Shown here in pieces: positions 9,171-16,899 of a DNA stretch of 64,000 bases. Position 1 is the stretch's first letter. Each line of letters opens with the position of its first letter. Both the position numbers and the translations under genes were made by a program. Source of the stretch: Planctomycetota bacterium (GTDB lineage: Bacteria; Planctomycetota; Planctomycetia; Pirellulales; Pirellulaceae); assembly GCA_026692845.1 (NCBI GenBank), contig JAPLNM010000044.1:1-64000 (forward strand), in the 5' to 3' direction. The notes beneath the pieces are model-generated. The model was not told the origin of the DNA and made no database searches. It worked only from the letters and a program-made list of their open reading frames with translations.

Positions 9171-10094
9171 ATGGTTTACCCACGGTCAATGGACGGCGAC
9201 GCGGAGGATTTGGGCGATGACGAAGTTCGTTTGTTGAACAAACGCAAGGTCAAGCCCGAAGGGAACCATTTGCAGTCCCCGCTCGAGACCTACCTTCGCG
9301 AAATCAACGAAACACGCTTGCTCACCGCGCAGGAAGAGCAATCACTAGCTAGGCTTGTGGGCCAAGGGGATGCTGAGGCTCGCGACCGGATGGTTCGAGC
9401 CAATCTCCGATTGGTTGTCAACATCGCCCGAAACTATGCCGGCAAGGGCTTAGGTTTGCAGGACCTGATCGAAGAAGGCAACCTTGGATTGCTTCGGGCG
9501 GTCGAGGGTTTTGATCCCGAGATGGGTACCCGATTTAGCACGTATGCGAGCTATTGGATCAAGCAGTCGATCAAAAGGGCGTTGATCAATTCCTCGAAGA
9601 CCATTCGCATACCAGCCTACATGGTCGAATTGCTCAGCAAATGGAGACGGGCGACGAACCGATTGTCCGAGGCCCTCGGACGCGTTCCTACCCAAGAAGA
9701 AACAGCTCGCTTGCTCGGATTGCCCAAGAAAAAACTGCCGATCATCAAAAAAGCAATCCAGATCCATAACGCCACTCCCCAAGGGGACCAGTCCGAACAA
9801 GGTTGGTCGCTCGGCGAGATGATCATGGACGAGCGGCTCAAGAGTCCTGAAGACGAACTCTTGGACCATGACGTGCTGAAAACAGCGCTGGAGCTTGTCG
9901 GCACACTCGATCCTCGCGAGGCGACGATCCTGAGGATGCGGTTCGGATTGGACGACACCCCCCCCCATACCCTCAAGGAAATCGGACTCGAGCTGGGTTT
10001 GACTCGCGAAAGGGTCCGACAAATCGAGACCGAAGCCCTGCAACGCCTCCACCAGGCTTTGAAGGATCCCAAGGAACGCTACGGGCTGGCTTGA
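9171..10094 (+). CDS. RNA polymerase sigma-70 family factor (RpoD/group 2 type)
   Basis: Counted from the ATG at 9171 the protein is 307 residues. Region 1.2 (SPLETYLREI) is near residue 36, region 2 (RMVRANLRLVVNIARNYAGKGLGLQDLIEEGN..FSTYASYWIKQSI) spans about 73-140, region 3 about 150-225, and region 4 ends with ERVRQIETEALQRLHQAL. There is no long region 1.1, so it looks like a group 2 factor or a short primary-like sigma rather than the full-length housekeeping RpoD. The track start at 9030 adds 47 residues without sigma similarity. ATG codons at 9171 and 9189 are the plausible starts; neither has a strong ribosome site. Confidence 0.93.
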   Translation: MVYPRSMDGDAEDLGDDEVRLLNKRKVKPEGNHLQSPLETYLREINETRLLTAQEEQSLARLVGQGDAEARDRMVRANLRLVVNIARNYAGKGLGLQDLIEEGNLGLLRAVEGFDPEMGTRFSTYASYWIKQSIKRALINSSKTIRIPAYMVELLSKWRRATNRLSEALGRVPTQEETARLLGLPKKKLPIIKKAIQIHNATPQGDQSEQGWSLGEMIMDERLKSPEDELLDHDVLKTALELVGTLDPREATILRMRFGLDDTPPHTLKEIGLELGLTRERVRQIETEALQRLHQALKDPKERYGLA

Positions 10095-10463
10095 GCGACT
10101 TGAGCGAATTGAGAAATTTTCGCCACAAATCCCTAGACTCTTTCCCTCCTTGAGGGATAACATTGTCGCGTGGATGACTTTGGTTTTCCCCTAGTCAGGT
10201 TTCACCCAATAAGGAGTCTCGTCAGACCAGTGAAGGTCGTTCGTTTGCGCTGTTCCAAAAGCGCCCCAGAGGCTCATCGCAGCGAAAACGGGGCCCCATC
10301 GTCTCGGCTAGAATAACGCCTAGAATATCGCCTAGAAGAACGTTTCCGGAACGAGAATACTCGGAACGGAAATCTAGAGATCGATGCCGGATCTGAAGTA
10401 ACCCACCTCAGATCGCTCAGGAACCCGCCGATAGAGCAACCGTCCACTGGAGGATTTTACTCA
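10095..10463. other. Intergenic region with a short direct repeat
   Basis: About 370 bp without a convincing gene. Near 10308-10345 there is a short imperfect direct repeat, with CGCCTAGAA-like units recurring every 13-14 bp. A GGAGG ribosome site just before 10464 belongs to the next gene. Confidence 0.5.
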
Positions 10464-10751
10464 ATGATTTCCCCGGCACTTCTCGAAGATCCCGTCACAC
10501 AAACGATCCTGGGGATCGTTGTGTTGGTGCTTGTGAGTTTGATCGCGTTGTACGGTTTATCCCGTCTGCGTAGTATTAATGCTCACAATCTGCAAATCGA
10601 GGAGGCTGTCCGACGGAATTTTCATGAAATGAGAACCGAGGGTGACTTAGACGACCAGGAATTCCGAAAGATTGAGGCGTTGCTTGCAAGAAACCCATCG
10701 AGCAAACAACGTCCCGAGTTGACGAACGAGCGTTCGTCGAACCACCAATAG
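10464..10751 (+). CDS. Small single-pass membrane protein, unknown function
   Basis: A 95-residue protein preceded by a clear ribosome site (GGAGG, about 10 bases before ATG). Residues 11-32 (QTILGIVVLVLVSLIALYGL) form one transmembrane helix. The rest is charged and soluble, with a region resembling a short helical bundle (EEAVRRNFHEM..DLDDQEFRKIEALL) and a disordered tail. It contains no catalytic motif. It stands alone between the sigma factor and clpX. No function is assigned; the ribosome site and composition make it a likely real gene. Confidence 0.75.
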   Translation: MISPALLEDPVTQTILGIVVLVLVSLIALYGLSRLRSINAHNLQIEEAVRRNFHEMRTEGDLDDQEFRKIEALLARNPSSKQRPELTNERSSNHQ

Positions 10752-11185
10752 CATCGGACCAAATTTAGCGAAGGCGACCCCAGACGATTTCGAAAGCGAT
10801 TTCGAAATCGGATCCAAGGATGCCGAATGCAAATACTGCCAATCAAGCAAATTGCAAATCAAGCAAATAAGGTCTCCGGTGAGATTCCCGTGGTAAGATA
10901 GTTCGCCGTCAGGAAGCGCCATAAAAAAGCGTCGTCAAGATCCGCAATCAAAATCAATCGGTCTGGGAGGCCGAACTTGTCAGATCCCGATCTTTCAAGG
11001 AACCAAAACCCAAAGCTCGAAAGCCATGGCACGGATTGCCGGTTTGAAAGATCGTTTAGAATCACAATTTTAAAAATCACTGTTTCAAAAACGAAGTCGG
11101 ACCATCGAGCAATCAACCCGTGTCCCCCTCGCCGGTTGTGGTGCACCCTAAGTACCCACACGAAGCGATAGATTTGGAGTCGAGT
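10752..11185. other. Intergenic region upstream of clpX
   Basis: About 430 bp with no supportable gene on either strand. Short direct repeats (CAAATCAAGCAAAT-like) occur near 10840-10868. The clpX promoter should lie here but I cannot place it with confidence. Confidence 0.5.
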
Positions 11186-12472
11186 ATGTCGTCAGGTAAG
11201 GATGTGTTGGCCAGCAGGAAAACTACTGGCAATGGCAATACCAAAAAGAATTGTTCTTTTTGTCGCAAGAGCTATCGGGATGTCGGTCCCTTGGTCGAAG
11301 GGCCCGGTGAAGTCTACATCTGCGGTGAATGCATCGAGCTGTGCTCTTCGATGCTAGAACAAGAGCAGCGTCGCCGTGGGCCGACAAAGAAACTCTTCGG
11401 AGATATCCCAACCCCACGCTCGATCGTCGAACACCTCGATCAATACGTTATCGGGCAACTGCAAACCAAACGTGCCCTGGCCGTCGCAGTCCATAATCAC
11501 TACAAACGTCTCAGCGCCGATTGGGAAGACGCCAGTATCGAGATCGAAAAATCCAACATCCTACTGGTAGGACCCACCGGTTGCGGCAAGACCCTCATCG
11601 CCCGCACTCTGGCCAAAATGCTCAACGTCCCATTTGCTATCGGAGATGCGACCACGCTGACCGAAGCTGGATACGTAGGCGAAGATGTCGAAAACCTCCT
11701 GCTGAAACTTCTCCACGCAGCCGACTTCGATATCGATGCGGCTCAGCGAGGGATCCTCTATATCGACGAGATCGATAAGATCGGTAAGACCAGCCAAAAC
11801 GTCTCGATCACCCGCGATGTCTCCGGGGAAGGGGTCCAGCAAGCGCTCCTGAAAATGCTCGAAGGAACCGTCGCGAACGTACCTCCCCAGGGTGGACGCA
11901 AGCACCCTGAGCAGCAATACATCCAGATGGATACGACCAATATCCTCTTTATTTGCGGTGGAACCTTCGTCGGTATCGATGAAATCATCTCGAAACGTCT
12001 CGGCAAGAAATCGCTCGGGTTCGGTTCCGGAACATCCATCAAGGAAGAAAAAGACGTCGCTACCTTGCTGGGCCAAGTCCACTCGGACGACATTCTCGAA
12101 TTCGGCATGATCCCCGAACTCATCGGCCGCCTGCCGGTCGTAACGGCCCTGGCTCCCTTGGACGTCGCCGGATTGGTCAAAGTCCTCACCGAACCGAAAA
12201 ATGCGCTGATCAAACAATACCAAGCCTTGTTCGGCATGGAAAACTGCCAACTGCAGTTCACCGAGAACGCCCTGATGGCCATCGCCAAAAAGGCACACAC
12301 CAAGAGTGTCGGTGCCCGGGGCCTGCGAAGCATCGTCGAGGAAATCATGATGGACGTCATGTTCGACCTTCCCGAACAGGAAGAAGGAACCGTCTATACC
12401 ATCGACCTTGATGAGCAATCCGGCAAGGTCGCCCCTGTCAAATCGGTCCCGCAACGCAAAGAAAGCGCCTAG
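11186..12472 (+). CDS. clpX: ATP-dependent Clp protease ATP-binding subunit ClpX
   Basis: AAA+ unfoldase that recognises tagged proteins and feeds them to ClpP. The N-terminal zinc-binding domain has CSFC and CGEC pairs. The AAA+ core shows Walker A (GPTGCGKT), the pore loop GYVGED, Walker B (LYIDEIDK), the RKHP..Q loop ([10 protein letters not shown]) and the C-terminal [21 protein letters not shown]. The track start (11120) adds 22 residues. The ATG at 11186 has GGAG six bases upstream and gives 428 residues, the typical size. No clpP lies next to it in this window. About 470 bp downstream is the Pup-like/ligase pair. Confidence 0.97.
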   Translation: MSSGKDVLASRKTTGNGNTKKNCSFCRKSYRDVGPLVEGPGEVYICGECIELCSSMLEQEQRRRGPTKKLFGDIPTPRSIVEHLDQYVIGQLQTKRALAVAVHNHYKRLSADWEDASIEIEKSNILLVGPTGCGKTLIARTLAKMLNVPFAIGDATTLTEAGYVGEDVENLLLKLLHAADFDIDAAQRGILYIDEIDKIGKTSQNVSITRDVSGEGVQQALLKMLEGTVANVPPQGGRKHPEQQYIQMDTTNILFICGGTFVGIDEIISKRLGKKSLGFGSGTSIKEEKDVATLLGQVHSDDILEFGMIPELIGRLPVVTALAPLDVAGLVKVLTEPKNALIKQYQALFGMENCQLQFTENALMAIAKKAHTKSVGARGLRSIVEEIMMDVMFDLPEQEEGTVYTIDLDEQSGKVAPVKSVPQRKESA

Positions 12473-12941
12473 TCGCTACTCAGTGAAGCGGTATTCGTAC
12501 TCGAAAGACCGCAAATGACAGAGCCAATCTTCGACCACGTGCGACTAAACGTCTATCGACTTGCGACCGAGTACGTGGCTTCGTCCTAGCGAATCGCGAA
12601 ATCATTGAACGGTCCGGAACGCCACGCTCGGGATCAATGACTGCGGGCGGCTCAATCCATTCCGCTCAACATTGCCGAGTGCAACGGGAAACAAAGTCTG
12701 AGGCACACGAACCGATTTTTTGAGATTGCACGTGGTTCGGCTTTGGAATGCGCTACAATTAACGATATAATCGTGCCGTTAGTGGTGATCGATACCGAAC
12801 GAAACTGGATTGGAAAAACCAATTTGAAACGGATCGTGTCGGAAGTTAGACCTGAGGGCTGGTCCTTCCGAGTTGGATTCTGTAGTGAATCTGCTCATGC
12901 AACCGAAGTGCTAGACAACGCGCACGACGAAAGATACTTCG
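12473..12941. other. Intergenic region upstream of the Pup-like gene
   Basis: About 470 bp. It contains the promoter-like element annotated at 12743. The small ORF 12743-13060 of the track begins inside that promoter and is not supported. No terminator hairpin for clpX is evident. Confidence 0.5.
12743..12771 (+). promoter_or_regulatory. Putative sigma-70 promoter for the Pup-like/ligase unit
   Basis: TTGGAA at 12743-12748 (4 of 6 match to TTGACA), a 17-bp spacer and a perfect TATAAT at 12766-12771. Transcription from here would give a leader of about 160 nt before the ATG at 12942. Confidence 0.55.
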
Positions 12942-13187
12942 ATGGAAAGCCAACGAATCGAGATCCCGAAGAGTGCATCGGCGCCCAACGATGTAACGTC
13001 ACAACCGGGTACTTCGCCCGAGAAGTCGGCGCCCGAGAAGTCGGCATCAAGGACTCCTGAATCGGCCCCAACCGTAACCTCGATCGAAAGTCGGCTAAAA
13101 GCGTGGGTCAAGTCCGTTGAGAAAGATACTCAGACGCAAGTCCAAGACTATTTGGAGCAGATCGACGCGGGACAAAGCGGCGAGTAG
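12942..13187 (+). CDS. Candidate Pup/UBact-like protein modifier
   Basis: An 81-residue protein in two parts. The first half is rich in Ser, Pro, Glu and Lys and looks disordered. The second half (about 47-76: SIESRLKAWVKSVEKDTQTQ..) is a likely amphipathic helix followed by a C-terminus ending in Gly-Glu (DAGQSGE). Pup becomes ligation-competent with a C-terminal Gly-Glu, and UBact proteins of non-actinobacterial phyla also end in Gly-Glu. The stop codon lies 7 bases before the start proposed for a PafA/Dop-family gene, the classic arrangement for a modifier and its ligase. The ATG is the first in-frame start after a stop at 12912. Inference rests on the C-terminus, composition and neighbour; sequence identity to Pup is low. 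Confidence 0.65.
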   Translation: MESQRIEIPKSASAPNDVTSQPGTSPEKSAPEKSASRTPESAPTVTSIESRLKAWVKSVEKDTQTQVQDYLEQIDAGQSGE

Positions 13188-13194
13188 CCCGCGT

Positions 13195-14865
13195 TTGCTC
13201 CATCGGTACATCGGCCTCGAATCGGAAATGTTTTTGAGGCATCCAAAGGATGCCCAAAAAGATTCGTTCAAAGAGTTCTCGGCGATCCTGCGATCGATCC
13301 AAGAACGACTCCCAATAGCGCCGAGCGACCAAGCCCTCCGCTGGTTCCTAGCCAACGGTTCGAGCCTCTCGCTCGAAATGGGGGGCTCGGCAGATCTGTC
13401 CACTGCGTTGATCGAAGTCGCAACGCCCGAGACACGCAGTCCCCGTGAAGTCGTCTGCTACCAGTTGGCGAACGAGCAACTCCTCCAAGAGGCCCTTGAG
13501 GCGAACAGACCAGTACAAACTTGGTCGCTGATCAAATCCAATAGCGATGCCTATGGACATACCCTCGGCCAACATGAATCCTACGATATGCGCATCGCAC
13601 AAGGACCGTGGTTGCTCGCTTGGTGGATCGGTCTGACCCTGCTGCTCTTGCCGTTGATCGTCTACCGGTGTCTTGCAAGCCTTTGGCTCGGTAGCATGCT
13701 CCTGTTATCGCTAGGCCTTCGAGGGCTTCGCGTTGCGGATTGGGGCGCTAGCAAGTCATCGGCCGACAAGCTTGATCCACTGACTAGTTCCGAGCGCCTG
13801 CTAGGCTTCCCAATGGCTCCTTGGCAGTGGCTCCTGGGAGCTTGGGGACTTCGTCAACTCCACGCTCCGATCGTATGGCTTTTTGGGCGGCTCCTGAGCT
13901 TTGTCGCTTTGCGTCCGCATCGGCGAAACGCATCGGCCTTCTTAGCCACCCGCTGCCTTTTGGATGGAGCAGGATACTTGGATCCGGAATCCAAGTTCTG
14001 GATCAGTTCCCGGGCCGCGTTGGTAGATCGAGAGATCGGATTTGGAAGTTATAACGCGCATCGTCCAATGTTCCGGTGCGATCCTCTGTTGCGCAAGCTC
14101 CTATCGGGGCCTTATTGGAGCCTTGCGAATTTCTTCGAGCTACTCCGTCCAATCCAAAGGATCGAGATTGCTATCGGCGATTCGGGGATGTGTCAGCAAT
14201 CGCAGTGGCTTAGGATCGGCTCGACGGCCCTGGTCCTCGACTGGATTGAGCAGAATCGGTCGGTCCAAGCAATCCAGTTGCGTTCAGCCACCGCCGCGAT
14301 CCGCGAGTATGCCCGAGACTGGATGCTGGTGCGTTCGATGCCCGATCGAGCCGGGGTCGACCACAAGTCCAGGGACATTTCTCGTATCTATTTGAGAACT
14401 CTTAAGAGTTGGCTCGAAAAAAAATCCGATGTTCCCAGAGAAGCTTGGGAGATCATCGAGCTTTGGCAGATGACGCTCAATCAGATCGAAGCGATGCCCA
14501 AGAATCAAAATCAGCCTCCGATGCTCCTCGTCGGCCGCATCGACTGGATCAGCAAATTGTGGCTCCTGCAACAACTGGGCAAAGACACCGATTGGAGCGT
14601 CAAGAAAAAAATCGACATCCGGTACCACGAGCTGAGCTTCGAAGGGTACTTTCGTCAATTGATCGACAATCTGCAATTGTCGCCGTTGATTTCCGAGCGA
14701 GAAATCCAGCGCTCGATGCGCATGCCGCCTGCCGACTCACCTGCTTGGCGACGGGGCAATTGGATCCGTGAATTCGCCGACTCGGAATCAAAAATCGTGG
14801 TGGGTTGGGAGGCTGCAAGCTACGAATTGGATGGCGAAAACTACCGGGTCGAGTTCCGTCGCTGA
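13195..14865 (+). CDS. PafA/Dop family ligase-amidase with hydrophobic insertion
   Basis: Glutamine-synthetase-fold carboxylate-amine ligase of the Pup ligase/deamidase family. With a TTG start at 13195 the N-terminus reads ..RYIGLESE, placing Gly7-Leu8-Glu9 where PafA has its GIE.E metal motif. Further matches are FLANGSSLSLE (residues about 52-61), TPETRSPREVV, IKSNSDAYGHTLGQHESY (about 111-130), IAIGDSGM..STALVLDWIE, IDWISK, IDIRYHE and PPADSPAWRRGNWI. The position of the conserved catalytic Asp after the beta-strand is Glu61. Between HESYDM and the FLATRCLLDGAG block lies an extra stretch of roughly 110 residues with hydrophobic segments (about 134-244). The track start at 13117 overlaps the modifier gene and lacks family similarity. 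Confidence 0.85.
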   Translation: MLHRYIGLESEMFLRHPKDAQKDSFKEFSAILRSIQERLPIAPSDQALRWFLANGSSLSLEMGGSADLSTALIEVATPETRSPREVVCYQLANEQLLQEALEANRPVQTWSLIKSNSDAYGHTLGQHESYDMRIAQGPWLLAWWIGLTLLLLPLIVYRCLASLWLGSMLLLSLGLRGLRVADWGASKSSADKLDPLTSSERLLGFPMAPWQWLLGAWGLRQLHAPIVWLFGRLLSFVALRPHRRNASAFLATRCLLDGAGYLDPESKFWISSRAALVDREIGFGSYNAHRPMFRCDPLLRKLLSGPYWSLANFFELLRPIQRIEIAIGDSGMCQQSQWLRIGSTALVLDWIEQNRSVQAIQLRSATAAIREYARDWMLVRSMPDRAGVDHKSRDISRIYLRTLKSWLEKKSDVPREAWEIIELWQMTLNQIEAMPKNQNQPPMLLVGRIDWISKLWLLQQLGKDTDWSVKKKIDIRYHELSFEGYFRQLIDNLQLSPLISEREIQRSMRMPPADSPAWRRGNWIREFADSESKIVVGWEAASYELDGENYRVEFRR

Positions 14866-14914
14866 TGGGTTGTAATCCTGATCCAATCGGATATCGTCTC
14901 TGTGGTCCGTTTGT

Positions 14915-14987
14915 GCGGGTGTAACTCAGCGGCTAGAGTGCTAGCTTCCCAAGCTGGAAGTCGTGGGTTCGAATCCCATCACCCGCT
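14915..14987 (+). tRNA. tRNA-Gly (anticodon CCC)
   Basis: Complete cloverleaf. The acceptor stem GCGGGTG pairs with CACCCGC and the discriminator is T. The anticodon stem CTAGC/GCTGG encloses the loop TTCCCAA, giving anticodon CCC. The T arm is GTGGG-TTCGAAT-CCCAT. CCA is not encoded. Confidence 0.95.
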
Positions 14988-14999
14988 CTACGCCTTTGG

Positions 15000-15079
15000 A
15001 CAGTCTTCAGGGCATACAGTCTTCAGGGCATACAGTCTTCAGGGCATACAGTCTTCAGGGCATACAGTCTTCAGGGCAT
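15000..15079. repeat. Tandem 16-bp repeat, five copies
   Basis: Five exact head-to-tail copies of ACAGTCTTCAGGGCAT begin 12 bp after tRNA-Gly. No ORF of credible composition covers them. They look like a slippage-generated minisatellite. Confidence 0.95.
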
Positions 15080-15136
15080 AGCTTCCGAGGACTCAGTACA
15101 ACGGCCCTATGCAACCGAGCGATTCGATTCAAATCG

Positions 15137-15457
15137 CTAAGCAGGTACTCGTGATGCCGACACTTGCGGTCCCTTGGGCGCTTTGATAGGTGCTGCCTCG
15201 AGGATCCGCAACTCCATCGGCATGAGGACTTCATGGGCAGGAACCAACTCTAGGTGACTGCATCGATCGAGTTCGAACCGACGAGGATTCTCCCGGCATA
15301 AACACAACGCCAAGAGCGACCGCGAGTCGGTCATCTTGATCGGGCTGACGACCCTCTCGGTCAACTCTCCGCTTTTGCTGCGATACCGCAATCGAACGGC
15401 ATAATCGTCCGGACAGACCATCGCTTGTTTCAAAATCGTATATTCGCTGGTTCCCAT
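15137..15457 (-). CDS. Small WYL-like domain protein
   Basis: About 106 residues from the ATG at 15457, which has AAGGA five bases upstream; the track start at 15478 is seven codons further out. The middle (VRLRYRSKSGELTERVVSP .. LCLCRENPRRFELDR) resembles the WYL domain pattern of a beta-strand with RYRS.SGE.TER and a later strand with RxFxLDR. There is no helix-turn-helix domain, so if it is WYL it is a stand-alone sensor domain. Function unknown. It is convergent with nothing and sits between tRNA-Gly and the divergent uxaE. Confidence 0.6.
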   Translation of the reverse strand: MGTSEYTILKQAMVCPDDYAVRLRYRSKSGELTERVVSPIKMTDSRSLLALCLCRENPRRFELDRCSHLELVPAHEVLMPMELRILEAAPIKAPKGPQVSASRVPA

Positions 15458-15648
15458 GATCGTCCTTCGTTTTTCCATCGGTTGAAGTTACTGTGCCAAT
15501 GACTATCGCGTGTGGGTTTGACACGTCTGGTCACGGGAGCTTGGCGAAATCATCCCAAACTGGAAAAAATGCAAAAAAACGGTAGGATCTCGTCTAGGAA
15601 TTTCATTTCACCTGCCCCACTTTTCACCTGCTCCAAAGAAGGCCTCTG

Positions 15649-16899
15649 ATGCTTCGACTCTCCCGGTTCTCGTTCGGTGTCGGCGATCGCTTTGCGCACC
15701 AAGCTTCCTCGCAATTGCGGGCTTTTGAGCAGATTCTCGCCCAAGGGGTCGAGGTGGTTCCTGTTTGGAATAAATCCAACCGCGAACACGCCTTCATCGG
15801 TTCCGAACCATCGAGTGTTCGTGCCGCAGCCGAACAAGCCGTTCAGCAGTCGGCTTGGTCGCTTCCATGGCACACCGATGCGGATCATATCCGACTCGAA
15901 ACCGTCGATCGTTTCTTAGGGAGTTCGGATTTTTTTACGATCGATGTGGCCGACTCGATCGGCAAACAGGCCCCTTCGCAAGACGTCCATCGTTTTCTCA
16001 AGCACCATCCGGAACTCTTCGGCACGCTCCACATACAGGGAATGGACGAATCGATTTTTATCTCCGGCGATGCGCTCGAGGAGACTGTTTCAAAGTACCT
16101 GATGGCGGCCCAGGAAGCCGGCCGTATCTTCCGCCACATCGAGCACAAGCTCGGAGCAGGGAACTTCATTGCCGAGGTCTCGATGGATGAGACCGACTTG
16201 CCGCAGACCCCCCAAGAGCTCCTGGTGATCCTAGCGGCCTTGGCCGACGAACGGATCGACTTGCAAACGATCGCCCCGAAATTCACCGGTCGCTTCAACA
16301 AAGGGGTCGATTACGTCGGGGACCTCGATCAGTTCGCCAAAGAGTTCCACGAGGATCTGTGCGTCCTTGCGCATGCCGTCGAGCGTTACGGCCTACCGAG
16401 CAACCTCAAACTCAGCGTCCACAGCGGGAGCGACAAGTTCTCGATCTATCCGATTATCCGAAAAGCCTTGGCCAAAAGCGGCGCAGGTCTGCATATCAAA
16501 ACCGCAGGAACGACGTGGCTCGAGGAACTCATCGGTCTTTCCGAATCGGGTGACGATGGGGTCGCTTTCGTTCGAGAGATCTACACCCTGGCCTTGGAAC
16601 AAATCGGAGCCCTAACCGAACCCTACGCGAGCGTCATCGATATCCGCATGGCGGAACTTCCTGATTCGAGCGCCGTGGCGACCTGGGACGGCCCACGCTG
16701 GGCCAATACCTTGCGCCACATCCCGACGCATCCACAGTACAATTCCAACGTCAGGCAATTGCTGCACGTGTCGTTCAAGCTCGCTGCCAAGAAGGGAACC
16801 CGCTATACCGATTTGCTCAAAAAGCATTCGGAGATCATCGGCAAAAATGTCTTCGACAACCTCTACACTCGACACATGAAACCCTTGTTCCTGGGATGA
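15649..16899 (+). CDS. uxaE: Tagaturonate epimerase family protein (UxaE-like)
   Basis: A 416-residue protein that begins with the LSRFSFGVGDRFAHQ motif of the UxaE family. That family includes the Thermotoga enzyme interconverting D-tagaturonate and D-fructuronate. Other conserved-looking blocks are IEHKLGAGNFIAEVSMDET, APKFTGRFNKGVDYVGD and LKLSVHSGSDKFSIYPII, which contain candidate metal ligands (Asp, His). The ribosome site AAGAAGG lies six bases before ATG. The gene overlaps the next by 4 bp (ATGA), so they are translationally coupled. Together with the UxaA-like gene at 2582 it points to uronate catabolism, but the exact substrate is inferred from family membership. Confidence 0.85.
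   Translation: MLRLSRFSFGVGDRFAHQASSQLRAFEQILAQGVEVVPVWNKSNREHAFIGSEPSSVRAAAEQAVQQSAWSLPWHTDADHIRLETVDRFLGSSDFFTIDVADSIGKQAPSQDVHRFLKHHPELFGTLHIQGMDESIFISGDALEETVSKYLMAAQEAGRIFRHIEHKLGAGNFIAEVSMDETDLPQTPQELLVILAALADERIDLQTIAPKFTGRFNKGVDYVGDLDQFAKEFHEDLCVLAHAVERYGLPSNLKLSVHSGSDKFSIYPIIRKALAKSGAGLHIKTAGTTWLEELIGLSESGDDGVAFVREIYTLALEQIGALTEPYASVIDIRMAELPDSSAVATWDGPRWANTLRHIPTHPQYNSNVRQLLHVSFKLAAKKGTRYTDLLKKHSEIIGKNVFDNLYTRHMKPLFLG

Noticed and set aside
12743-13060. 105-codon plus-strand ORF overlapping the Pup-like gene
   Set aside because: It begins with TTG inside a good promoter, has no ribosome site or family features and runs in another frame through the Pup-like gene.
13117-13194. Track start of the PafA/Dop ORF at 13117
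   Set aside because: The extra 26 residues are a shadow of the modifier gene; the TTG at 13195 places the metal motif exactly where PafA has it.
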